Of a stretch of 64,000 bases of DNA, positions 37,077 through 44,744 are shown in pieces. The translations under genes were made by a program, and so were the position numbers. Source of the stretch: Marinomonas piezotolerans (GTDB taxonomy: Bacteria; Pseudomonadota; Gammaproteobacteria; Pseudomonadales; Marinomonadaceae). The DNA is taken from the NCBI RefSeq assembly GCF_003362755.1, contig NZ_QKRA01000008.1, forward strand, positions 62,001 to 126,000. Reading direction: 5' to 3'. A model generated the notes under the pieces. The model was given only the letters and a program-made list of their open reading frames with translations, did not search any database and was not told the origin of the DNA. Each line of letters starts with the position of its first letter. Position 1 is the first letter of the stretch.

Positions 37077-37883
37077 ATGACTTATTCTCCCTTCCAACCA
37101 ACACTGACGAATACAGGGCAAGGCGCACTAGGTTTAGATGTTTTGCTTAGCGCGCCAGAGGAACGTTTAGCATCGTCTGTCTTTGCGTTTGTACAGGTGC
37201 AAGTAAAGCAACCCACGGTGTATCCCATCGTACCTGATGGTACGAACATCCTGTTTTTCTCTCCCTGTCGTCAGTCCTTTGGTGGTACACAGCAGAGTAT
37301 CCTTGAAGTACCACTCACTATGGCGCGAGGAGAGTACTTCGGTATTTGGTTTTACCCTGGTGCGATGCGACGTTTTTTTAACGTCGATATATCGGAAGTG
37401 ACGAATCAGGTACAGGGTCTAGATTTTTTCTCTGAGGCTAGTTTGCCTAACTTAGGCGAGCAGCTTTATGCATGTAAAAACTTTTCCGAGCGAATTGCGC
37501 TGTGTGAGACGCTATTGCTCAAGCGAGTAATGGATCGTCCTTTGTCCGCCAAGTTTACTGCCGCCTTGAGTGCCATTTACCAATCATATGGTCAATGCTC
37601 GGTCAAACGGATGGCCGAAACAATCGGCTGGAGCCATCGGCATCTAAATCGCCAATTTCTCCTGCATACTGGCTTAACGGTCAAAGCCTTCGCGCAAACT
37701 GTGCGTATGAACGAATACTTAAAGCGCTGCTACCAACAGGTATCACGGCCGTTACATCATGGTTTGGATCTGGGGTTCTATGATCATTCTCATTTAATTA
37801 AGACCATCAAACAGCACAACTTAGATGGCCTCTCACCTACCGCCAAAGTGGCGATGTCCAGTTTTTACAATCCCTCCAATTAG
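37077..37883 (+). CDS. AraC-family transcription regulator
   Basis: A 268-residue protein with an N-terminal cupin-like sensing region (~1-150) and a C-terminal double helix-turn-helix (~165-262). The first helix-turn-helix is at SVKRMAETIGWSHRHLNRQF and the second region contains DLGFYDHSHLIKTIKQH, the family landmark. It is preceded by the RlpA-like gene (14 nt) and followed by a fabA-type gene (38 nt), so the three may be one transcript. Control of the neighbouring fabA or a stress response is possible but only inferred from position. Confidence 0.85.
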   Translation: MTYSPFQPTLTNTGQGALGLDVLLSAPEERLASSVFAFVQVQVKQPTVYPIVPDGTNILFFSPCRQSFGGTQQSILEVPLTMARGEYFGIWFYPGAMRRFFNVDISEVTNQVQGLDFFSEASLPNLGEQLYACKNFSERIALCETLLLKRVMDRPLSAKFTAALSAIYQSYGQCSVKRMAETIGWSHRHLNRQFLLHTGLTVKAFAQTVRMNEYLKRCYQQVSRPLHHGLDLGFYDHSHLIKTIKQHNLDGLSPTAKVAMSSFYNPSN

Positions 37884-37921
37884 ACTGCCTACATACTGAT
37901 GCCACAAATCAAGGAGTCAGT

Positions 37922-38419
37922 ATGTCATTTTCAAACCGCGATATTTTAGCCATGAGCCAAGGAGCGTTCTTTGGTGTCGGCAATGCCCAACTTCCCAGTG
38001 ATCAAATGCTAATGATTGATGAGATCACTCATATAGATAATAGGGGAGGGGAGTATGATAAAGGGCTGCTGAAAGCCAACTTAGCCATACAGCCGGATCA
38101 TTGGTTTTTTGCTTGTCATTTTAAGGGCGATCCCGTCATGCCCGGCTGTCTAGGATTAGATGCACTATGGCAATTGCTGGGAGTCTTTTTGGGTTGGTCT
38201 GGGCTGTCGGGAAGAGGCCGCGCATTGGGCGTCGGGCAAGTGCGTTTTTCTGGACAGATTTACCCCGATGCCAAGCAAATCGAATACCATGTCCATGTAA
38301 AACGTATCATCAAAAAGCCACTAGGGATGGGCATTGCCGACGGTTATGTCTTGCTAAACAACGAGGTGATATACATCGCTAAAGACCTAAAAGTCGGCAT
38401 GATTAAAAGCGGAGGATAA
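37922..38419 (+). CDS. fabA: 3-hydroxydecanoyl-ACP dehydratase/isomerase (FabA type)
   Basis: A 165-residue hot-dog-fold enzyme close to E. coli FabA. The catalytic pair is present: His66 in WFFACHFKGDPVMPG and Asp80 in GCLGLDALWQL. The C-terminal ADGYVLLNNEVIYIAKDLKVG also fits. FabA makes the branch to unsaturated fatty acids by dehydration and cis-2 isomerisation on acyl carrier protein. The usual partner fabB is absent here, and the gene lies behind an AraC regulator, so it may be a second FabA paralogue. The ribosome site AAGGAG lies just upstream. Confidence 0.92.
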   Translation: MSFSNRDILAMSQGAFFGVGNAQLPSDQMLMIDEITHIDNRGGEYDKGLLKANLAIQPDHWFFACHFKGDPVMPGCLGLDALWQLLGVFLGWSGLSGRGRALGVGQVRFSGQIYPDAKQIEYHVHVKRIIKKPLGMGIADGYVLLNNEVIYIAKDLKVGMIKSGG

Positions 38420-38544
38420 CGAATGGCGATTCAAAGATAGAAAAGAACTGGTATTTGAGGACGAATTTGTAACAGCATTTCTGAGCAAAGGGTTTTCTCT
38501 AATTAAGTTGTCTCGTTCTGAAGAAGACATAGCTATTTTTGCTT
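38420..38544 (+). pseudogene. Possible gene remnant after fabA
   Basis: After fabA a frame without its own start runs to the TAA at 38542-38544. It reads about 40 residues (…EWRFKDRKELVFEDEFVTAF…) that look like real coding sequence, with charged and hydrophobic residues alternating. There is no ATG with a ribosome site, so it may be the tail of a decayed gene. I do not recognise the family. Confidence 0.25.
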
Positions 38545-38636
38545 AACTTATTAAACACTTCAAAGGCCATTAAACCGCTGAGATATGTTTCTTAAATCAG
38601 GTACACTTACCTCATGAATGAAGTTCGAGGTAGGAC

Positions 38637-40856
38637 ATGGAATTATTTAAAGTTCATCTAGTTGTTGTTTTGATTGCATTTCTTGCTGGCTGCGGGGGCG
38701 GTGGTGGCTCTGAAGCTGAGTCAAAGCAAGATACCAGCTCAGGCTCAACTGAGACATATAAGGAAGAGCTTGTCTCATTAGGTTGGGATTGCGGTTCTAC
38801 TGACATTTTTTGCTACAAAGTTGAAAGCGGAAATTTAAAATCTGCCAACACAAGTACTATGCTAACCACTACAGATTCCATCACTAGCAGTGAAGTCGTG
38901 AATTCCCATCTTAAGGCGCAGGCAATGGAAAATATTTCCGGCCTCAGCTACCTTGATTCCTGTTCGATCACGAATAGCAATACCACTTACTCTTGTCTGG
39001 GTTACGTTCGCTCTACTGATAGCGCTCAGACTTATGAATTCAACATCAACTACCCTTCGGTAGACAACAACAAGAATGGCATTCCTATTGACCTAGGTTC
39101 TTCCACTATCACTGATGATGGCGCGAGCCGAATAGTTCAGCTTCGTCAGGGGTACTTTGAGAGCATTGGGTACGAATGCGAAAGCGGCACATGCACTGAA
39201 AATGCACTGGACACCCTTAATGCTGCTGTTGGCGAACAAAAGGTAAATGATTTCGATATCGAGGCGTGCTCCACCGCAGACGGCACGTGTGAAAGTAAGT
39301 CCTACTATCAGATTATGTCTGACCTGTATGTTGTCAATAAAGATCCCGACTACATTCGCTGTACGGTTAACGAGTACTTTGATTCAACAATTACTTGCGG
39401 CAAGGAATGGGGGCAAAATGAAACATTTAGCTGGATGCGATTGGATACCTACATCATTAAGGTTAATAGACAGCTGGATTCTATGCATGATGCCAGCATT
39501 ATCAAAAGCGCCACTAAATCGGATTTAAATCCAGCGGGTACAATGGTCTTTTCTGGCCTTAGTGACATAGACACTTACGTTTCCGATATGAATAGTCGCT
39601 ATGACGTTAAAAGTTACCTACCACAATTCCCTAGCGTTCCTGTCTCAAGCGACTACCCCAGCCTATATTATGAACTAGACGACTACCTAACTCAGCTACA
39701 GAATGAAGTTGTCTGGCCTCAGAGCAAAATTGATGACATACGTTCTTCGTCATGTTTCGAAGTTAGAAATGAGAATGGCGCTTTGCCGAACGATTGGGTG
39801 AAGTGCTACGCAAACATTAATGATTACACCATTGCTGAATGTGATTTTTCACGAACGACAGATTACGAGTCTTGCACAACACACTATGAGCGCCCTGAGT
39901 CAATGAAAGAGGTGTTCAATAATTTCTATTCAATTTTTGGCTTTGACAAGGTGTATGCTGATGGCGTCCAGCATTTTGAAATGTTCCCAGTAACCGTCTA
40001 CGACGCTGCATTTCATATGAATGCCCTATACTCTGACCGTATTGCTCAGCAATCAGTGAGTTATCAAGACGCCTTCACGGCCACACAGGTAATGCACAAT
40101 GCAACGAACGCTCAGATGATAGCCGCTAGCCCAGATTACGATGAATGGAATACCGATAAAGCGCATGGTGCTGCTGTAACAGGGGTGCTTGCAGGATACA
40201 ATGGCAGTTACGTTAATACAGTAAACAGGTTACTGAAACGATCCTTTGGTGAAACTATTATTGATCAATTCAATGACTACTTGGCCATAGAGAAGCCAGA
40301 GCTTGTGAATTTTAGCTACGGCGTTTCTTCGCATCATTTGGTAGATGCTAAGAAGTATCTTTACAAATCTGAGAAGCACAGCACTAGTTTTATTGTCGCT
40401 GGGGCGGGAAATTCTGGCATCAATTGGTCTCAATTTCTAGATGTCGAATCGAGTGACTTTAATGCAAACCAACTCAGTCAAACTCTTTTCGCTGGTGGAA
40501 TGAACGTCTACGAGGGTTTTAAGGTAAGTCGAAGCGCCTACCCTGGAGAGAATCCCATTCTACAAAGTCGTTTTATCTTTGCTTCTTTTTATCAAAATCC
40601 TACTGCAGGGGTATTAGGCAACACTCAACACAGTTTTATCCCAGAAGCTGGCACTAGCATGGCAACACCTACTGTGGCGCGTGCCTTAAACCTTTTAAAA
40701 AATTATTGCCAAGGTAGCTCCTACGAAAACTTAGCCACTGTATTGCTTGAAAATGCCGATCGCACTTTTGACAGCTATGATCCTGAAGTATTTGGGATGG
40801 GGCGACTGGATGTTTGGGCTGCTTACAGTTATTTAAAATCGAATTCATGCCCATAA
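38637..40856 (+). CDS. Divergent subtilisin-like (S8) lipoprotein
   Basis: A 739-residue predicted lipoprotein: FLAGCGGGGG places the lipidated Cys at 19, with a +2 Gly and a Gly/Ser/Glu tether. Residues ~40-430 are a Cys-rich region I do not recognise. The C-terminal part carries a divergent S8 signature in order: Asp456 in VTVYDAAFH, His510 in DKAHGAAVTGVLAG, oxyanion-type Asn592 in FIVAGAGNSG, and Ser674 in AGTSMATPTVARAL. All four key residues are present, so a cell-surface serine protease is likely, although spacing between Asp and His is short on landmarks and the context is weak. It stands alone, preceded by a ~90-bp gap after the fabA remnant. Confidence 0.78.
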   Translation: MELFKVHLVVVLIAFLAGCGGGGGSEAESKQDTSSGSTETYKEELVSLGWDCGSTDIFCYKVESGNLKSANTSTMLTTTDSITSSEVVNSHLKAQAMENISGLSYLDSCSITNSNTTYSCLGYVRSTDSAQTYEFNINYPSVDNNKNGIPIDLGSSTITDDGASRIVQLRQGYFESIGYECESGTCTENALDTLNAAVGEQKVNDFDIEACSTADGTCESKSYYQIMSDLYVVNKDPDYIRCTVNEYFDSTITCGKEWGQNETFSWMRLDTYIIKVNRQLDSMHDASIIKSATKSDLNPAGTMVFSGLSDIDTYVSDMNSRYDVKSYLPQFPSVPVSSDYPSLYYELDDYLTQLQNEVVWPQSKIDDIRSSSCFEVRNENGALPNDWVKCYANINDYTIAECDFSRTTDYESCTTHYERPESMKEVFNNFYSIFGFDKVYADGVQHFEMFPVTVYDAAFHMNALYSDRIAQQSVSYQDAFTATQVMHNATNAQMIAASPDYDEWNTDKAHGAAVTGVLAGYNGSYVNTVNRLLKRSFGETIIDQFNDYLAIEKPELVNFSYGVSSHHLVDAKKYLYKSEKHSTSFIVAGAGNSGINWSQFLDVESSDFNANQLSQTLFAGGMNVYEGFKVSRSAYPGENPILQSRFIFASFYQNPTAGVLGNTQHSFIPEAGTSMATPTVARALNLLKNYCQGSSYENLATVLLENADRTFDSYDPEVFGMGRLDVWAAYSYLKSNSCP

Positions 40857-40961
40857 AAATGCTATTTGATTAAAGTTCGCGACAGCAATCCCCCTAAGCT
40901 AAACCTAACCGCCGCCCATGCGGCGCAGTCGGTCTTAAATAGAAATCACCATTTAAGAGTA

Positions 40962-40999
40962 TTGCATGTGATCTTATAAATCTATACTGTACTAGTACA
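40962..40999 (+). promoter_or_regulatory. trpR-trpE-trpG promoter with overlapping Trp operator
   Basis: TTGCAT (40962-40967) and TATACT (40983-40988) are a plausible -35/-10 pair with a 15-bp gap. TGTACTAGTACA at 40988-40999 is a perfect 12-bp palindrome centred on CTAG, close to the E. coli Trp repressor operator half-site GTACTAGT. It overlaps the expected start site, 33 nt upstream of the trpR ATG. Confidence 0.75.
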
Positions 41000-41032
41000 T
41001 GAATACAAACCTTCTTGTGAGAGTCGAATCCT

Positions 41033-41263
41033 ATGAAGGACTTAATCCAGTATTTAACCGAAGTAGACGATGAAACCGTGTTGGAGAAGCGTCTAAAAGT
41101 GCTTCTGACACCGAATGAAATTAGTGAAATGGTAAGTCGTTTGAAGATCATTGCCTTGTTAGACGAAGGCGTGCCACAGCGAGATATAGCGAAACAATTG
41201 GGTGTGGGTATTGCGACTGTGACGCGTGGCTCCCGTGCATTGAAGGAATTAAAAGAGATATGA
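41033..41263 (+). CDS. trpR: Trp operon repressor (short TrpR)
   Basis: A 76-residue TrpR-family protein; E. coli TrpR has 108 residues, so the N-terminal arm is shorter. The core is clear: LLTPNEISEMVSRLKII, then the helix-turn-helix PQRDIAKQLGVGIATVTRGSRAL (about 48-70), which matches the GAGIATITRGS reading helix. It should bind the operator at 40988-40999 when tryptophan is high and so repress its own operon. The stop overlaps the trpE start (ATGA). This linkage of repressor and anthranilate synthase genes differs from E. coli, where trpR is unlinked. Confidence 0.92.
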   Translation: MKDLIQYLTEVDDETVLEKRLKVLLTPNEISEMVSRLKIIALLDEGVPQRDIAKQLGVGIATVTRGSRALKELKEI

Positions 41264-42654
41264 GTTCATATAATAAAAAGCCACCACGCATCGAGCTGCC
41301 GCGTAAGCCAAAATACGTGACGATTAGCTCGGACTGTGACTTTTTCGGCATGTTTAAGAAGGTCGAAAAGCAATTTGAAAACTGCTTTATGTTGGAGTCA
41401 TTAGGGGAAGAGAGCTACATTTCTCGCCACTCTATTATTGGCTTCGATCCAGAGAAAATGTTGTGGGCAGAGGGTAAGCAGCTTTTTATTCAGGAGCGTG
41501 ATGGCACGCTTAACCGCTACGAATCTGACAACCCTTATTATTTGTTGCGCAGTATCGTGCCGCAAAACATTTTGTCGCGTATGTACGCAGGTGGTCTAAC
41601 GGGGTACATCGGCTACGATGCGATGAATTACTTTGAGCCAACGTTGGATCTGCAAGCCAGCGAGATGTTTGATGCGTTCCGTTTCGGGCTTTATAAGGAT
41701 GGCTTGATTCTCGATAAAATGACGGGGGAAGTGTTTTACTTCTACTACGATCAAGATCGCTCGGAGCAAGTGCAGGCATTGCTGGATGCGCCAGTGCCAG
41801 AGAATGGCGCGTTGACCATCGTGGCGGCTGGCGAATCCATGAGCCGCGAGGACCATGCAGACGCGGTCGCTAAAGTGAAGCAGGACATTATCGAAGGCAA
41901 GATTTTTCAATGTGAAGTGGGCTTCAAGAAATGGTTCGATATCGATGGCGATACCATTGGTATTTATGAGCAAATGCGAGAAGTGAACCCATCGCCGCAG
42001 ATGTACTACATCAAGTTTGGTGAGCAAAAAGTCATAGGTGCCAGCCCTGAATTGTTGTTCCGCTTACGCCAAGGCGAGATGGAAACCTTCCCACTGGCGG
42101 GGACGGCGAAACGCGGTGTTGATGCCAAAGAAGATGTGGCGCTCGCTCGCGCCTTGTTAAACGACCCAAAAGAAATCGCCGAGCACAACATGATTGTGGA
42201 CTTGCACCGCAATGACATTGGTCGCGTGGCACGTTTTGGTACCGTGAAAGTGCGCTCGTTGATGGATATCAAGCGTTTTAGCCATGTGCAGCACATTTCC
42301 AGTGAGATTGTGGGCATTATCGCAGAAGAGCACGATATGTTTTCTGCGCTGGCCAGTAACTTCCCCGCCGGCACGCTAACTGGCGCACCGAAAATAGAAG
42401 CCATGAAAATCATTGATGACATGGAGAACGATGGGCGTGGCCCATATGGTGGTGCGGTCGGTCAGTTTTCATTCAATGGTGACTGTCACTTTGCCATCCC
42501 GATCAGAACGGTATTTGCCAACGGTAATAAAGCCTATGTGCAAACGTGTGGGGGTAATGTGTATGACTCCAATGCCGCTGATGAATATCTAGAAATCCAA
42601 CGTAAATTCGCCGGCACTAAGCGCGTGCTGGATCAATTTGCACCTGAGCAGTAA
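41260..42654 (+). CDS. trpE: Anthranilate synthase component I
   Basis: A 464-residue chorismate-utilising enzyme, shorter than the ~520-residue enteric TrpE. FMLESLGEES near residue 45 resembles the LLES tryptophan-binding motif that gives feedback inhibition. The catalytic core shows FPLAGTAKRG, EIAEHNMIVDLHRNDIGRV, FPAGTLTGAPKIEAM and GPYGGAVGQFSFNG. It makes anthranilate from chorismate with ammonia from TrpG. Translation is coupled to trpR by overlap, and trpG follows 11 nt later. A PabB or PhnA-type role is less likely because of the TrpR and Trp operator. Confidence 0.92.
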   Translation: MSSYNKKPPRIELPRKPKYVTISSDCDFFGMFKKVEKQFENCFMLESLGEESYISRHSIIGFDPEKMLWAEGKQLFIQERDGTLNRYESDNPYYLLRSIVPQNILSRMYAGGLTGYIGYDAMNYFEPTLDLQASEMFDAFRFGLYKDGLILDKMTGEVFYFYYDQDRSEQVQALLDAPVPENGALTIVAAGESMSREDHADAVAKVKQDIIEGKIFQCEVGFKKWFDIDGDTIGIYEQMREVNPSPQMYYIKFGEQKVIGASPELLFRLRQGEMETFPLAGTAKRGVDAKEDVALARALLNDPKEIAEHNMIVDLHRNDIGRVARFGTVKVRSLMDIKRFSHVQHISSEIVGIIAEEHDMFSALASNFPAGTLTGAPKIEAMKIIDDMENDGRGPYGGAVGQFSFNGDCHFAIPIRTVFANGNKAYVQTCGGNVYDSNAADEYLEIQRKFAGTKRVLDQFAPEQ

Positions 42655-42665
42655 GGGTAGGGAAC

Positions 42666-43328
42666 ATGAAAGTTTATATTATCGATAACTACGATTCGTT
42701 CACCTACAACTTGTATCAGTACATTGGTGAGATTTTGATGAGCGAGCAAAGTCGTGGCCGCCTTGAACAGTTTGATGTAATTGTCAAACGCAACGATGAG
42801 GTGACGCTTGATGATATCAAAGCTGCTGCGCCCGATCGTATTATCATCTCTCCAGGGCCAGGCACCCCAGAAGATGAATCCTACTTTGGGGTGTGTGCCG
42901 AGGTAATCCGAGAGCTGGGCAAGTCCACCCCTTTGATGGGCGTATGTTTGGGGATGCAGGGCATTTGTCATGTATTCGGTGGTAAGGTGATCAAAGCTCA
43001 CTTACCGATGCACGGCAAGACCAGCCCGATCACACATAATAGCGAAGGGATTTTCTACGATATTCCAGATCAGTTAGAGATCATGCGCTATCACTCGCTG
43101 ATGGCGGAACCTGAGAGCTTACCAGAGTGCTTAGAAGTCACCTCTGTCGTCGGTGATCTGAAACTGGAAGACTTCGCGAATCACGAAGTGATTCACCAAG
43201 GTGGTGATTACGAGATCATGGGGGTGCGTCATAAAGAATACCCAATCCAAGGGATTCAGTTTCACCCTGAATCGTTCGCTACCGAAGGTGGCCGCGACTT
43301 AATCAAAAACTTCTTGTTTCAGGTGTAA
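42666..43328 (+). CDS. trpG: Anthranilate synthase component II (glutamine amidotransferase)
   Basis: A 220-residue class I glutamine amidotransferase. The opening YIIDNYDSFTYNLYQYIGE, ISPGPGTPED, the nucleophile Cys in MGVCLGMQGICH, and the His-Glu pair in IQFHPESFAT form the complete catalytic set. It supplies ammonia to TrpE. A 12-nt gap links it to trpE. It is ~20-25 residues longer than typical TrpG, with an insertion around residues 20-35. The trpD, trpC, trpB and trpA genes are not in the window. Confidence 0.94.
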   Translation: MKVYIIDNYDSFTYNLYQYIGEILMSEQSRGRLEQFDVIVKRNDEVTLDDIKAAAPDRIIISPGPGTPEDESYFGVCAEVIRELGKSTPLMGVCLGMQGICHVFGGKVIKAHLPMHGKTSPITHNSEGIFYDIPDQLEIMRYHSLMAEPESLPECLEVTSVVGDLKLEDFANHEVIHQGGDYEIMGVRHKEYPIQGIQFHPESFATEGGRDLIKNFLFQV

Positions 43329-43336
43329 TCCTTGCT

Positions 43337-43365
43337 GCCAAGGCTTCTTAACCAGAAGTCTTGGC
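43337..43365 (+). other. Strong hairpin after trpG
   Basis: GCCAAGGCTTCT and AGAAGTCTTGGC form a 12-pair stem with one G-U pair around TAACC, nine nt after the trpG stop. No T tract follows, so it may be an RNA 3'-end structure or a Rho-dependent pause site. The rest of the ~290-bp gap to the deaminase gene shows nothing else I can name. Confidence 0.6.
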
Positions 43366-43618
43366 ACGATCGGCGCGCATTCTTCTAAAGCGCTATTTTC
43401 CCATAGAATCATACTCACGCCTTGGCTCTAGATGATGCGTTAAAAGCACCTATTTAGAGGCTGCTTAACCATCCGCGACGTATTCCCTGCTGAAATGTTA
43501 CTTAAACAACCTGTTAGGTTTTCAATTTTTCAAAGCCCTGCTAATTTAATTAGATTCACCCTAAAAATAAGAACACTTCTTTTCACACTTTTTCGTTCTA
43601 GCTGTTAAGGGGACACAC

Positions 43619-44641
43619 ATGACGGGCTCACAAACATTATTAGAGTTGGCGAAGAAAATGCCAAAAACAGAGCTGCATTTGCACATTGAAGGGACATTCG
43701 AACCCGAGCAAATGTTTGCGATTGCCCAACGTAATCACGTTGCTTTGACATACGCGACAGTTGACGAATTGAAACGAGCCTACCAATTTGAGAGTCTGCA
43801 AGACTTTTTGGATTTGTATTATCAAGGCATGTCGGTGTTGCTTCATGAGCAGGACTTTTATGATTTAACCATGGCGTACCTAAAACGCGTGCATGACGAC
43901 AACGTCGTGCATGTGGAGATCTTTTTTGATCCGCAAGCGCACTTAGAGCGCGGCGTGTCCTTTGAAACGCAAATCAAAGGTATATACGGAGCATTGAAAG
44001 ATGCCGAGCGCGATTTTGGCATGACCTTTAAGCTCATTATGTCGTTCCTTCGTCATTTAGAGGAAAAAGATGCGTTTGATACCTTGGCGCTCGCGAAGCC
44101 TTATCTGGATTGGATAGACGGGGTGGGGCTTGATAGCTCAGAAGTAGGACACCCTCCTGAAAAGTTCGTCAATGTGTTTCGAGAATGTAAATCGCTGGGT
44201 CTTAAAGTGACGGCTCACGCAGGGGAGGAAGGCCCACCGGCCTATGTATGGCAAGCGATAGATGAGATCGGCGTTGATCGTATCGACCACGGTAACCGTG
44301 CGTTGGAAGACAACAACTTGATTGCGACCATTAAGCAAAAGGCCTTAACGCTTACAGTCTGCCCTTTATCGAATCTGAAGCTTCGTGTGGTGGATTCACT
44401 GGTTGAGCACCCCATTCGTTGTATGTTGCGCTTGGGCCTTAATGCGACAGTGAATTCTGATGACCCGGCATACTTTGGTGGCTATATGAATGACAACTAT
44501 GCTGCCTTGGTTGAAGAGACACAGTTGACCAAAGAAGAGCTATATCGCTTGGCGTGCAATGGTTTTGAAGGTAGCTGGTTAGATCAACCGACCAAGGCGA
44601 AGCATTTGCTTGAGTTGAAGACACTCTTTTCTCAAGATTAG
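43619..44641 (+). CDS. Adenine deaminase-type member of the adenosine deaminase family
   Basis: A 340-residue amidohydrolase. Metal and catalytic motifs are ELHLHIEG, VTAHAGEEG, IDHGNRAL and NSDDPAYFGG. LDSSEVGHPPEKFVNVF replaces the motif usual in true adenosine deaminases. The SSEVG-x-PP form is what I recall for the adenine-specific branch (Pseudomonas PA0148 type). Conversion of adenine to hypoxanthine is therefore more likely than adenosine to inosine. Automatic annotation will probably say adenosine deaminase. GGGGACA at 43610-43616 is a weak ribosome site. It is a single gene with its own terminator. Confidence 0.87.
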   Translation: MTGSQTLLELAKKMPKTELHLHIEGTFEPEQMFAIAQRNHVALTYATVDELKRAYQFESLQDFLDLYYQGMSVLLHEQDFYDLTMAYLKRVHDDNVVHVEIFFDPQAHLERGVSFETQIKGIYGALKDAERDFGMTFKLIMSFLRHLEEKDAFDTLALAKPYLDWIDGVGLDSSEVGHPPEKFVNVFRECKSLGLKVTAHAGEEGPPAYVWQAIDEIGVDRIDHGNRALEDNNLIATIKQKALTLTVCPLSNLKLRVVDSLVEHPIRCMLRLGLNATVNSDDPAYFGGYMNDNYAALVEETQLTKEELYRLACNGFEGSWLDQPTKAKHLLELKTLFSQD

Positions 44642-44664
44642 GCGATTGTCCTAGTGACACAGTC

Positions 44665-44688
44665 AAGGGAGCCGCGGCTCCCTTTTTT
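44665..44688 (+). terminator. Intrinsic terminator after the deaminase gene
   Basis: GGGAGCC-GC-GGCTCCC is a perfect seven-pair stem followed by six T. Confidence 0.9.
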
Positions 44689-44744
44689 ATTGTCCGTATC
44701 GGGCAAAATTCGGGCATAATGAGCGCTTTTAGGTGGAGAGAACC

